From: Paenibacillus arenilitoris
GTDB taxonomy: Bacteria > Bacillota > Bacilli > Paenibacillales > Paenibacillaceae
Assembly (NCBI RefSeq): GCF_014705655.1
Contig: NZ_JACXIY010000014.1
Location: 124,001 to 188,000, forward strand
Length of the DNA stretch: 64,000 nt
Reading direction: 5' to 3'
Shown here: one piece after another, positions 16,892 through 25,819 of the stretch
How positions within the stretch are numbered: position 1 is the first letter of the stretch
Layout: each line of letters begins with the position of its first letter
Notes under the pieces: model-generated
What the model was told of the DNA's origin: nothing
Databases searched by the model: none
What the model saw: only the letters and a program-made list of their open reading frames with translations
Made by a program: the position numbers and the translations under genes

Positions 16892-17512
16892 TTATACCCG
16901 GAATATTAGCTCGCGGTACACGTCGTACACGAAATAATACATCTGCATGGCGATGCTGAAAATCAGCGTCCCCACGAACACGACGATGCCCATCGCGATG
17001 ACCGTCAGCAGAAGGGTGACGACCGTCTTGAACGGCGTATATTGATGCACGGTCATGATGCCGACGAACAGCAGATAGAAGAACCAGATGGCGGCGATGC
17101 TGTTCGCCAGGTAATAAAAAGCCGTCTCGTCGTTCGTCATGAACCGGCTGACGAGCGTCAGGGGCAAATTGACGAGTGCCATCGGCAGCAAGGCGTAGCC
17201 TGTCGCCATGACGATCTCCTTGAACTTTCCTTCGCCTTCCATCAAGGTCGTGACCGACCAGTTCGCGATGCAGAACAACAGGAACGGAAGCACCGTATAT
17301 TGCAGATCGTCCAGGCTGTTCAAGTAACGCGGATCGTTGTAGTTGACGAGAAAACCCGCGAATTGACGCTGAAGGATGACGCTTAGCACGAGCAGCGCCA
17401 CGATGAGCGCCGCGATGCGCGTTCTGCCCTTGTTCTCGTATTTCATGTCCCAGAATCCGTCGAACGGATGCAGAATGACGTGGAACGGAAATTTATAATG
17501 CTCCGGCTTCAC
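16892..17512 (-). CDS. Yip1-domain membrane protein
   Basis: 206 residues with about five membrane helices, an N-terminal soluble HPFDGFWDMKYE segment typical of bacterial Yip1-family proteins, and a hydrophobic C-terminus. The GTG at 17510-17512 is chosen because AAGGAGG lies about 8 nt upstream; the longer frame back to 17563 overlaps the previous gene by 70 nt. It overlaps the NHL gene by 20 nt. Its role in sugar-uptake operons is not established. It may organise or scaffold the transporter complex (inference). Confidence 0.75.
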   Translation of the reverse strand: MKPEHYKFPFHVILHPFDGFWDMKYENKGRTRIAALIVALLVLSVILQRQFAGFLVNYNDPRYLNSLDDLQYTVLPFLLFCIANWSVTTLMEGEGKFKEIVMATGYALLPMALVNLPLTLVSRFMTNDETAFYYLANSIAAIWFFYLLFVGIMTVHQYTPFKTVVTLLLTVIAMGIVVFVGTLIFSIAMQMYYFVYDVYRELIFRV

Positions 17513-18962
17513 GCTTCGCCCCTCCTTTCTTCCTCCAACGCCTTGCCAGAAGGAACGCGGCAAGCGCGAACAGCGCGAGCGCGGCTCCGGACATCAACGT
17601 GCCGAAGTGCTCCTGCATGACTTCCCGGCGGTACCGCTTGTAGGCGATGGAATAATAATCGCGCTGCATGCCAAGCTTGAAGTAAGCCATCGCTTCCTTG
17701 TTTTTCTTCTCCATCAGCAGCGATTTGCCGATGCCGAGATACGCCAGATCGTAGTTGGAGTTCAGCCGCAGCACCTCTTCCCAGAGACCGACGGCTTCGG
17801 CGTCGTTGCCCTCGTAGCGAAGCTCGGTCGCGCGCCGCACCGTGCTGCCGAACAAGGTCGGCTCGAACACGACGATATTGTTCTTGCCCCGATCGAGCAC
17901 GGCCAGCTTGCCGTCCACCTGCTCGACGGCAACCGGCGTGTTGAACACGCCCAGCTGCGTGCCTTTGCCGCCGAACGCGTGCAGCAGCTCGCCTTCGTCA
18001 TTGTACGTGAACAGCCGTCCGCGGTACGTGTCCAGCGCCGTATACATGCCGCCTCCGAGCACCTTGATGTCGGTCAGCCGAGACGGTCCGGCGTTGTTGC
18101 CGAATATGCGGAAGCGCACGTCGCCCCGTACCGGATAGTAGCCGAACCGCTTGAGCACGTCCTGGCCTGACGGGTTCAGCCGGCGGATGGGCGTCTCCGA
18201 ATTCAGATCGACGCTCGTCGCGTAGACGAAGCCCTTATGGTCGATATCGACGCTGGAAAATTCCGTCGGGATGAACAGCTGCATCCGCTGCCGCTGCGCG
18301 TCGGTCGCCAGGCTTCTCCACAGCCGGTCGGAGAACGTCTGGGTGACGCCGATCGTGCCGGCGTAGCCGATGAACTGCCCGTTCTCGTCAAATTGCATCA
18401 GCCCCTCGAAGACGCCGCGGGCGACGACGAACACCCGGCCCGCCCGGTCGACGGTCACCTTCGTGGGATTGAATTGAAAGTCGGCGGGCAGGATGTCGGA
18501 TTCCGGCTTGCCGATCACGCGCTTCAGCTCCCCGTCCTCCGCCAGAACGACGATCCGGCCCCGATCCGTGTCCGCCACATAGAGGTCTCCGGCACCTGTG
18601 ACGAATAACCCTCCGGGATTCCCGAACGTTTCCCGCTTGCCGTCCAGATCGAAGCCGTCGATGACGCCAAGGGCGTTCCATTCCTTGTCGGTGCGGACGA
18701 TGCGTCCATTGCCGCTGTCAAGAATATAGACGCGTCCGTCCTCCGTCGCGTAAAGATCGTTCGGCCCCTTGAACGCTCCGACGCCGAGCTCCTCGCCAGT
18801 CACGGCCCGCTCGGGCAAATAAGGGGCGGGAATCGGAACCGAATCGCGGTAATAGTTGTACGTGTACGCTTCGTACGGCGCGTCGGCCGACGCCGTCCAA
18901 GGCATCGCCGTGAAGGCGAGGATCGCTGCCGTCAGTCCAATCAGCCATGTTCTCATCTGCAC
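17493..18962 (-). CDS. NHL-repeat extracytoplasmic protein with C-terminal membrane anchor
   Basis: 489 residues. Signal peptide about 1-26 (ending TASADA). NHL/six-bladed beta-propeller repeats about 60-370 (ATEDGRVYILDSGNGRIV, GDLYVADTDRGRIVVL). TPR-like helical segment about 380-450 (NSNYDLAYLGIGKSLL). One membrane helix near 458-476, then a basic tail. This suggests a membrane-anchored propeller facing outward. The start is GTG at 18962 with AGGAGG 7 nt upstream. It is 11 bp after a permease gene. Such propellers may bind sugar chains or partner proteins; no catalytic motif is evident. Confidence 0.75.
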   Translation of the reverse strand: MQMRTWLIGLTAAILAFTAMPWTASADAPYEAYTYNYYRDSVPIPAPYLPERAVTGEELGVGAFKGPNDLYATEDGRVYILDSGNGRIVRTDKEWNALGVIDGFDLDGKRETFGNPGGLFVTGAGDLYVADTDRGRIVVLAEDGELKRVIGKPESDILPADFQFNPTKVTVDRAGRVFVVARGVFEGLMQFDENGQFIGYAGTIGVTQTFSDRLWRSLATDAQRQRMQLFIPTEFSSVDIDHKGFVYATSVDLNSETPIRRLNPSGQDVLKRFGYYPVRGDVRFRIFGNNAGPSRLTDIKVLGGGMYTALDTYRGRLFTYNDEGELLHAFGGKGTQLGVFNTPVAVEQVDGKLAVLDRGKNNIVVFEPTLFGSTVRRATELRYEGNDAEAVGLWEEVLRLNSNYDLAYLGIGKSLLMEKKNKEAMAYFKLGMQRDYYSIAYKRYRREVMQEHFGTLMSGAALALFALAAFLLARRWRKKGGAKREAGAL

Positions 18963-18973
18963 AAGCTCGCCTC

Positions 18974-19843
18974 CTATTCCTTCATGCCGGACGTGGCCAT
19001 CGTCTCGATGATCCGGCTCTGCGAGAATACGAACAGCGTAATCGGCACGCTCATCAGGATCAGCGCGACCGCGGCTCCGACGCCGGCGCGCGCGATGCCG
19101 CCCTGAATGATCTGGTTGGTGGCGAAGTGCAGCGTCTTAAGCTCCTCGCTGTAAATAAAACCGTTGCCGTCCGTCCCCCACAGCAGCTGGAACAGCAGGA
19201 TGATCAGCGTCATCCAGGCCGGCTTCACATTAGGCATGATGACCTGCCAGAAGATACGGTATTCGGACGCCCCGTCGATCTTCGCCGCTTCGATGAGCGC
19301 GTCGGGAATCTGCTCCATGAACTGCTTCATAAGATACAGGCCGAGCGGGAAGGCGAACGCCGGCACGATGACGGCCCAATACGAATCGACGAAGCCGATC
19401 CAGGACATGATCATGTAGTTCGGAATCGCCGTGACCTGCGGAGCGAACATGAGCGCCAGGACGACCGTCGTGAACAGCAGCGTTTTGCCCGGAAATTGAT
19501 GTTTGGCCAGCGGATAAGCCGCCGCGGAAGCGAGCAGCACATGGCCGACGACGCCCATGCCGGTGATGAAGACCGTGTTGAAAATATACCTCGAGAACGG
19601 CACCCACGATTGGCCCAGCAGCGTCATGAGGTCGACGAAGTTGGTCAAGGTGGGGTTGCGGACGAACAATGTCGGCGGGAACAAGAAAATTTCGTCGAGC
19701 GGCTTGAACGCCGCGTTAATCGCGTAGACGAGCGGCAGGGCCATAAACGCGCCGACGACGCCCAAGAACAGAAACATGGCGAGGTTGCCCATGAACGAGC
19801 GGTTCATTCTTTTTTTGCGCAGGCGCAGCGCCAGATTCACCAT
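18974..19843 (-). CDS. Carbohydrate ABC transporter permease (CUT1, MalG type)
   Basis: 289 residues, six predicted helices; EAA loop IEAAKIDGASEYRIFWQVIMP around residue 190-210. It is the MalG-like half of the second permease pair in this operon and lies 3 bp after its MalF-like partner. GGTGGGGG precedes the ATG. It likely serves the 992-residue binding protein upstream. Confidence 0.9.
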   Translation of the reverse strand: MVNLALRLRKKRMNRSFMGNLAMFLFLGVVGAFMALPLVYAINAAFKPLDEIFLFPPTLFVRNPTLTNFVDLMTLLGQSWVPFSRYIFNTVFITGMGVVGHVLLASAAAYPLAKHQFPGKTLLFTTVVLALMFAPQVTAIPNYMIMSWIGFVDSYWAVIVPAFAFPLGLYLMKQFMEQIPDALIEAAKIDGASEYRIFWQVIMPNVKPAWMTLIILLFQLLWGTDGNGFIYSEELKTLHFATNQIIQGGIARAGVGAAVALILMSVPITLFVFSQSRIIETMATSGMKE

Positions 19844-19846
19844 CGT

Positions 19847-20815
19847 TTATTCCCCCACCTTTCGGAGAAGTCGCTGCACGATCAGGTTCGTCCCGACCAT
19901 GAGCGCGAACAGGACCGTCGCGATCGCCGACGCGAAGCCCATCTCGAACCGGATCGTGCCGAAGTCCATGAGATGCGTCACGATCGTCTCCGCCGCGTAG
20001 TTGACGCTCGGGAAGCCCGCCAGGTAGATCGAGACGTCCGCCACCGCGAACGAGGTCGTGAGCTGGATGACCGCACCGAACATTAATTGCGGCTTCATCG
20101 ACGGCAGCGTGATGTACCACAGCTCCTGCCACCTGTTCTTGATGCCGTCGACCGCGCCCGCTTCGTACAGCGTCTTGTCGACCGTCTGCAAGCCGGCGAT
20201 GAATGCCAGGAATCCGGTGCCGAGACTGAGCCACAGCTGGACGAGGATGATGATGGCCAGAATGTAGATTTCCGTCTTCAGCCACTGGACCGGCTCCAGG
20301 ATGAAACCCCACCGGATGAGAAAGCCGTTGGCGATGCCGTACCGGTCGCCCGAGAAGATCATCTGCCAGATGAAATAAACGTTGCCCGATATCGACGGCG
20401 CGTAGAAGACCAGCGTCATGAACGCGCGGACCTTCGGCCGCATGTCGTTGATGATCCAGGCGAACACGAAACACGCGATATAGCTGAGCGGCCCCGTAAT
20501 GGCGGCGAACAGCAGCGTGTTTTTGATCGCGATCAGGAAGATATCGTCCTCGAGAAACAGCCGCGAATAATTTTGCCACCCGATGAATCTCGGAAATTCG
20601 AGCATGTTGAAATAGGTGAAGCTGATCAAGAGCGACATGGCCACCGGCAGCACGGTGAACAAGCCGAACAGGAGCATGTAGGGAGCGAGCAGCACGTAAG
20701 AGTGTTTGTTCGCCTTGATTTCTTGCAGCTTGACGGCCCACCTGGACGGGGGACGCGTCGCGGGCGGCGCGCCGGCAGGAGCCGGCTTCCCTTCCTTCAA
20801 TATGACTTCAGACAC
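19847..20815 (-). CDS. Carbohydrate ABC transporter permease (CUT1, MalF type)
   Basis: 322 residues: a Pro/Ala-rich N-terminal cytoplasmic tail of about 40 residues, then six helices with the EAA loop YEAGAVDGIKNRWQELWYIT around residue 210. The start is GTG (20813-20815) after GAGGGGG. It is 13 bp after the large solute-binding protein gene. Confidence 0.9.
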   Translation of the reverse strand: MSEVILKEGKPAPAGAPPATRPPSRWAVKLQEIKANKHSYVLLAPYMLLFGLFTVLPVAMSLLISFTYFNMLEFPRFIGWQNYSRLFLEDDIFLIAIKNTLLFAAITGPLSYIACFVFAWIINDMRPKVRAFMTLVFYAPSISGNVYFIWQMIFSGDRYGIANGFLIRWGFILEPVQWLKTEIYILAIIILVQLWLSLGTGFLAFIAGLQTVDKTLYEAGAVDGIKNRWQELWYITLPSMKPQLMFGAVIQLTTSFAVADVSIYLAGFPSVNYAAETIVTHLMDFGTIRFEMGFASAIATVLFALMVGTNLIVQRLLRKVGE

Positions 20816-20828
20816 GTGAATCCCCCTC

Positions 20829-23807
20829 TCATTCGTCCAGGCCGAACTCTCTTCGTTTGTTGCGGATCTCTTCGTGCATGAATTGCGCGTACTCCACGAT
20901 CGTCTCTCGAGGCTCGGCCTTCTCGCCTTTGATCGTAATGCCCATCGCCTTCTGGTCGGCGCTGCCCACCACGACGCTGTAGAATGCGTTGAGCAGATGA
21001 CGTCCCGTAAAATAGCCGCCCGGCACTTCCGGAATACCGCGCACGGATTCGAACTGCGCCTTGAGCTGCTCGTAATCGTCGACCGGCCACGGCAAGCGGT
21101 CCAGCGCGTTGATGTTGGCCGTCGGATAACGGGCGGCCGCGCCCATCAGGCTTTCCATCTCGCGTCCGAACATCGTCTGCACCTCGTCGCTGGTCCACCA
21201 CTTCATGAACGCCCACGCGGCGTCCTTGTCTTCCGCGTCGTCCAGCATGATCGTCGCGCTGCCGCCGCTCGGGACGTCCCGGCGGATCGTCCCGTCCGGC
21301 TGCGGCGTGCCCGGAATCGGCGCGAAGCCCCACAAACCGCGAATTTCCGGCGCGAACACGGTAAGCTGGTTGTATGTGGTATAGTCGGCGATGCCGATCG
21401 GCATCTGTCCCGTCCGGAACCGGTTCGGGAAGTCGAACTCCCGCTCCAGCTTGTAGTCGGTATAGAACTCCGTCCACGTCTTGAACGTTTCGATCCCGAC
21501 GCGCGAATCCAGATCGGATTCCTTGCCCCCGTTCCGGTAGAACTCGCCGCCGTTCTGCATGAGCAGCGCGGCGAACAGCGAGTTCGGCGGTATGTTCTCG
21601 CCGGGATATTGCGGCTGCAGCACGAGCGGCAGCCCGAACTCCATATGATGCTTGTTCAGCACCGCGAACAGCTCCGCTACGTCATCCCATGTCTGAGGAA
21701 CATCCAGCCCCAGCTCGCTGAGCACATCCTTGCGATAAAACAACATATTGAACGTCTGCGTCTCGGGCAGCGCGAATACGCCTTCTTCGTAGCTGTACGG
21801 AACCATGGCGCTCGGGCGGAACCGTTCAACGACTTCCTCGAAGTCGGGAAATCCGCTCAGGTCGGCCGCCGCGCCCCTCATCGCGTAGTTGACGGGAATG
21901 TCGTTGCCGATCTGCATCGCCACGTCCGGTCCTTGTCCCGCGAGTGTCGCCGGCAGCAGCGTGTGCATCTGCACCAGCTTCAGGTTGACGTTGATGCCCG
22001 TCTCCGGCGTGAACGTCTCGTCGATCATCGCCTTAAGCGTATTGGCCTGGTCGCGTCCGCTGCCGATCCACACCGTCACCGACTTGGCGTCTTTGTCCTC
22101 CGCAACGTTGCCGATCTGGTTGTAGTCGATGACGAAGGAATTCACGAACGTCGTCGCCTCGTGCTTCAGCTGGCTGAAGAACCCCGCGCCCGTCTTCGGC
22201 AGCTTCTTGCCCGGCGACGCGACGTACAACTCGTCGATCTCGAGCGGCATCTCGCGCGTGCGCAGCAGCCAGGTGCCGAGCCCGCCGGTATTGCTCTTGT
22301 AAGACCCGAGACGCCTTGGAATCGTGTACGGCTCGTCGATCATCTCGTCCAACTGCGTGGACATCGTCTTCAGCAGCGCTTCCGCGTCGCCGGTCCCTCC
22401 CGACAGCCGGTGAAGCTCCATGCTGATCCGCTTCAGCCTTTCGCTCTCTTCTTCGAACGTCTCAAGCAAATTCGGAATTTGCTGCTCCACGCGGTAATCG
22501 CGCAGCTGATCCGGGGCTGCGCCGGTAATCATCAATATTTTGCGGTACATGGCGTTGAGGTTGAACAGGCTTTCCTCTACCTCCCGAATGAGAGGCGCGA
22601 ATTCGCCAAGCGTATTCTCCAGGCGCAGCGTGTGCTCGCCTTTCTCCAAGTAGTAGAGATAAGGCTCGTCGCCGCCCATGACGTCGAGCCGGTACCCGCT
22701 CTTGTAACGGAACGGAACCAGCTCCATCTCTTGGAACGGAATCTCGCCGTCGATCAGCAGGCGGCGCGTGGAATAGATGCCGCGCACGAAATTTTGCTGC
22801 GATTTGAACGCGACTTTGTAGAGGCCCGTCTCCGGCACGTCGACCTTCCATTCGATCCATTGCCCGGGCACGCGCCAATTATAGCCGCCGATCGTGTTCA
22901 CACGTGTCTTGGACGAGCTGTAGGGCTCGACCGCCGGAGACGACCGTTCGGTCTGCGGATAGAGCGTCGGCGATGATTTCGCCGTCGCGTCCTCCCCTTG
23001 AACCGTGAGCAGAACCCCTTCCGTCTCGGCGGCGCCGTCGTTCCGGTAGCCCGCCAGCGCTTCCTCATATGCAGGGGCCGACTCATGCCGGAACAGCTTC
23101 AGCTGTTTCACGACCATCGGCTCGCGCTGCGACACGAACGAGAGGGTATGCTTGCCTTCCGTGAGGTAGAATTGGAACGGCTCGGCGTAATAACCCTCCA
23201 CGTCCTTGAGCATGGCTTCCCGCCATTCCGGCCGCTCGACCTGCCTCGGCCGCAGATCGTTGCCCCTGTTGTCGCGTTCCGCTTCCTCCAGCTCGTTGCC
23301 CCAGATTCGGTCGAACTGCAAATAAGCCGCTTCCTCGAAAGGAAGCTCGCCGTCGATCAGCAGCGCGCGCTCGATGCCGGAGCTTTTCCCTTCAATGGGG
23401 TAATACAGGATGGACATATGGTAAAGTCCCGCTTCCGGAACTTGAATTTCCCAATCGACCCGGCCTTGCTCGCCCGTATGCAGCGCTGCGCCCTCCATGT
23501 CTTCGAACCCGGTTACCGGTTTGAAATCCGAGCCTTGGACGGCGGCATATCCGGCGGCTTCCACCACGATCTCGCGATCCGGCGTCGAGGCGTCCTTGTA
23601 CCGTTCCATGTAGCTGGCGTAATCGGCGCCCTGCATGACGGCGTCAACGAGCCGTGCTTGTTCGTCGCCGTCCGATTGGCCGGCCGACAGATCGGCCCGT
23701 GCTTCCCCTTCGGCTGACGTCAAGGAGACGGGGCCCGGCGCGCCGGCGACAAGCGTCAGGCAGAGCGCTGCGAGCAGCGATATTTTCACCCGCTGTTTCG
23801 TTTGCAA
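20829..23807 (-). CDS. Very large extracellular solute-binding protein with two extra N-terminal sugar-binding-like domains
   Basis: 992 residues, about twice the usual family size. Signal peptide about 1-32 without a convincing lipobox. Two related beta-sandwich modules at about 78-240 and 255-405 share the pattern VPE(A/T)GLY, RALLIDGE(L/I)PF/RRLLIDGEIPF and (L/E)EGKHTL/KGEHTL, like carbohydrate-binding modules. An alpha-helical linker runs about 405-530, and a family 1 solute-binding domain about 560-992 (VTVWIGSGRDQ, GPDVAMQIGNDIPVNY). TTG start after AGGAGGG. It is followed closely by a permease pair, so it probably presents captured oligosaccharides to that importer. Without a lipid anchor it may be free or tethered by partners such as the NHL protein (inference). 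Confidence 0.8.
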   Translation of the reverse strand: MQTKQRVKISLLAALCLTLVAGAPGPVSLTSAEGEARADLSAGQSDGDEQARLVDAVMQGADYASYMERYKDASTPDREIVVEAAGYAAVQGSDFKPVTGFEDMEGAALHTGEQGRVDWEIQVPEAGLYHMSILYYPIEGKSSGIERALLIDGELPFEEAAYLQFDRIWGNELEEAERDNRGNDLRPRQVERPEWREAMLKDVEGYYAEPFQFYLTEGKHTLSFVSQREPMVVKQLKLFRHESAPAYEEALAGYRNDGAAETEGVLLTVQGEDATAKSSPTLYPQTERSSPAVEPYSSSKTRVNTIGGYNWRVPGQWIEWKVDVPETGLYKVAFKSQQNFVRGIYSTRRLLIDGEIPFQEMELVPFRYKSGYRLDVMGGDEPYLYYLEKGEHTLRLENTLGEFAPLIREVEESLFNLNAMYRKILMITGAAPDQLRDYRVEQQIPNLLETFEEESERLKRISMELHRLSGGTGDAEALLKTMSTQLDEMIDEPYTIPRRLGSYKSNTGGLGTWLLRTREMPLEIDELYVASPGKKLPKTGAGFFSQLKHEATTFVNSFVIDYNQIGNVAEDKDAKSVTVWIGSGRDQANTLKAMIDETFTPETGINVNLKLVQMHTLLPATLAGQGPDVAMQIGNDIPVNYAMRGAAADLSGFPDFEEVVERFRPSAMVPYSYEEGVFALPETQTFNMLFYRKDVLSELGLDVPQTWDDVAELFAVLNKHHMEFGLPLVLQPQYPGENIPPNSLFAALLMQNGGEFYRNGGKESDLDSRVGIETFKTWTEFYTDYKLEREFDFPNRFRTGQMPIGIADYTTYNQLTVFAPEIRGLWGFAPIPGTPQPDGTIRRDVPSGGSATIMLDDAEDKDAAWAFMKWWTSDEVQTMFGREMESLMGAAARYPTANINALDRLPWPVDDYEQLKAQFESVRGIPEVPGGYFTGRHLLNAFYSVVVGSADQKAMGITIKGEKAEPRETIVEYAQFMHEEIRNKRREFGLDE

Positions 23808-23870
23808 CTGTCAGCCCTCCTTATTGAAATGACTTCCATGGCTGGCTTCGCGAGATCCCAATCGTTAGAA

Positions 23871-23928
23871 GAGGTGCGCCGGCTGCGGCACACCTCCCCT
23901 TCCAGCATCCCGAGGCGCTGACGCCTCG
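23871..23928 (-). terminator. Two stem-loops between the two solute-binding protein genes
   Basis: CGAGGCG-CTGA-CGCCTCG (23911-23928) sits directly after the stop of the upstream lipoprotein gene. A larger GAGGTG...CACCTC stem lies at 23871-23896. Neither has a strong T-run, so they may protect the 3' end or attenuate readthrough so that the binding protein is made in excess over the permeases (inference). Confidence 0.45.
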
Positions 23929-23929
23929 A

Positions 23930-25294
23930 TTATTGACTTAGCTTGGCAAGCGCGTCCGCGCCTTGCTGCTTGAATTTCTCGATGGTGGCCGTCACCGACT
24001 GGCTGTTGACGATGATGTCGTCCAAGATGCCGTAGAACGGATAATCCGGCACGCCTTCTTCGATCGAGATCATGCCCGTGCCATTGATATGCTCCAGCGC
24101 CATCTGGATGTCGGCTTCGGACTTATAGCGGGCTTCCAGCCAATCCTGGCCAAGGTATTCCTCCGTCGGCGGCACGTTGCGCATCTCTTCGAAGATGTGG
24201 TAGACGATCTGCGGATCCTTGACGCCCTTCGGAATGAACCAGCCATTCAGCGCCGCGTTGGCATAGGTGTGCTCGCCGTCGCTCTGAGGTCCCTTCGGAA
24301 TCGGCACGACGCCGGCTTCGAACGTCAGATCGGCGATGTTCCAGTCGTATTGGATCGACATGGCCACGTCGCCGTCCTTGAACGTGTTCGTCTCGTTCCA
24401 ATCCATCTTGTTGCCCGTCTTCACCTTCATCACGTTCTCCACGTTGACGACGCGGTTCACGAACTCCAGCGTCTCGATCATTCTCGGATCGCCCGCTTGA
24501 TCCGCCAGCGACGACTCGTTGACGAACGTTACGCCGTTCGAGGCGCCGAAGTGGCGCGCCATATCCGCCGGCCATCCCGAGAAGCCGAAGGAGTCGATCT
24601 TGCCGTCATTGTCGGTATCGCGGGTGGCTTCCTTCGCCATCTCCAGAAATTTGTCCCACGTCCATTGTCCGTTCGCGTACAACGTCTGAGGATCCTCGAG
24701 GCCGAGACGCTTGAACAGGTCGCGGTTGTAGTGCAGGCCGACCACCGAAACGAACGGCGGGCTGAATGCGTATTCGTCGCCGCCGAGCGCCGGCAGCTTC
24801 GTCACGAGCTTCTGCTCGTTGTTGATGTCGTTGCCCGGCGTCGTAAATTCGCTAAGCGGGAGCACCAGTCCCGACTTGACGGGCACGATGGCGCGCTTGA
24901 ATTCCATGATGGCGACATCCGCGAACGGCTCGCCCGCCAGCACGGTCGTCGTGAATTTATCCATGTACTCTTCGAAAGGAATATTGATGAATTCGAATTT
25001 GAAGTTGTACGCCTTCTCGAGCTCGGCCATCTTCTCGAGGCGGGCGATCTCGTTCGCCGTCTCACCCTTCGGCTTGTCGTCCCACCACGCCGCGATGCGG
25101 ATCGTGCGCCCGCCGAGGTCGGTCGGCTCCGGCGTCGCATCCGGCGCTTGGCTCGGCTCCGCGGTCGCTTCCGGCGAAGGCGCGTTTGTGGCCGTGCCGC
25201 TATTCCCCCCGTTTCCTCCACTGCCGCCGCTGCACGCCGTGACCACCATCATGCAGGCAAGCAACATCGATGTAAGCACTTTCATTTTTTTCAT
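23930..25294 (-). CDS. Lipoprotein solute-binding protein of a sugar ABC transporter
   Basis: 454 residues. N-terminus has a lipobox VVTACSGG with lipidated Cys21, then a Gly/Ser/Thr/Pro-rich linker to about residue 60 and a family 1 extracellular solute-binding domain (IRIAAWWDDKPKGE, LAGEPFADVAIME). The ATG at 25294 has GGGGAGG 7 nt upstream; an ATG two codons earlier lies too close to it. It is the first gene of the large transporter operon and has a cre-like site about 210 bp upstream. It probably serves one of the two permease pairs, most likely the one next to DUF5696, which lacks a binding protein of its own. Confidence 0.88.
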   Translation of the reverse strand: MKKMKVLTSMLLACMMVVTACSGGSGGNGGNSGTATNAPSPEATAEPSQAPDATPEPTDLGGRTIRIAAWWDDKPKGETANEIARLEKMAELEKAYNFKFEFINIPFEEYMDKFTTTVLAGEPFADVAIMEFKRAIVPVKSGLVLPLSEFTTPGNDINNEQKLVTKLPALGGDEYAFSPPFVSVVGLHYNRDLFKRLGLEDPQTLYANGQWTWDKFLEMAKEATRDTDNDGKIDSFGFSGWPADMARHFGASNGVTFVNESSLADQAGDPRMIETLEFVNRVVNVENVMKVKTGNKMDWNETNTFKDGDVAMSIQYDWNIADLTFEAGVVPIPKGPQSDGEHTYANAALNGWFIPKGVKDPQIVYHIFEEMRNVPPTEEYLGQDWLEARYKSEADIQMALEHINGTGMISIEEGVPDYPFYGILDDIIVNSQSVTATIEKFKQQGADALAKLSQ

Positions 25295-25390
25295 TGTCAT
25301 TCCTCCCCTAATCGGATTACTAGAGATTTAGACAAGTCGATCTAAGCTGATGGCGAAGCAAGTTAAAGCCAGAGAGATGAACCCGGATGT

Positions 25391-25462
25391 GAATCAAGAC
25401 GTGAAGCGTCATTCGAAGATAGCGGTGAAGCGCGATTTGAAGCGAGCGGCGAAGCGAAATGG
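25391..25462. repeat. Six 12-bp tandem repeats
   Basis: GAA at 25391, 25403, 25415, 25427, 25439 and 25451 gives an exact 12-bp period; four of the six units begin GAAGCG. They fall in the upstream region of the lipoprotein gene, in a small plus-strand frame (25350-25472) coding for a very basic 40-residue peptide without a ribosome site. I do not call that frame a gene. Besides this array, the 25301-25756 region holds a cre-like site and AT-rich promoter-type DNA. Confidence 0.55.
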
Positions 25463-25503
25463 TCGTGCGTAAGTATGACCTGCGACGAAACGCAAATCCA
25501 ATT

Positions 25504-25517
25504 AGAAACCGCTTACA
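25504..25517 (-). promoter_or_regulatory. cre-like site upstream of the transporter operon
   Basis: On the minus strand TGTAAGCGGTTTCT matches the cre consensus with one mismatch at the central pyrimidine. It could also be an operator for the adjacent LacI-family regulator. Confidence 0.45.
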
Positions 25518-25756
25518 ATCCCCCTTAAAAAAATTTGAAAACGGATCCTTATGAAGCTTCTAGGCAATCGGCCCTGTTATCCGGCTGCACTAACATCATA
25601 ACACCGTGCCAAACGAATATCAATACATTATCGCAACAAAATTAGATTATGTTTTTTATTATCGTTATCTTGTTTTTATATCAACCTAACAAAATGCGAC
25701 AAGTTGCGTAGGTTTCTCCTGCAATTGCTGACATTTCTAGCGGATCGCGACATGCG

Positions 25757-25786
25757 AAAAAAACGCGCCTTGCGTTCGAGGCGCGT
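25757..25786 (-). terminator. Terminator after the LacI-family gene
   Basis: An 8-bp perfect stem ACGCGCCT/AGGCGCGT with an 8-nt loop, followed on the minus strand by seven T residues. Confidence 0.8.
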
Positions 25787-25819
25787 CGTCAGGTTCCTAT
25801 TCGTTATCCATTCGGACGA

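Noticed and set aside
20874..22976. 700-codon plus-strand frame
   Set aside because: Antisense shadow of the 992-residue binding protein gene; long frames are common opposite GC-rich genes.
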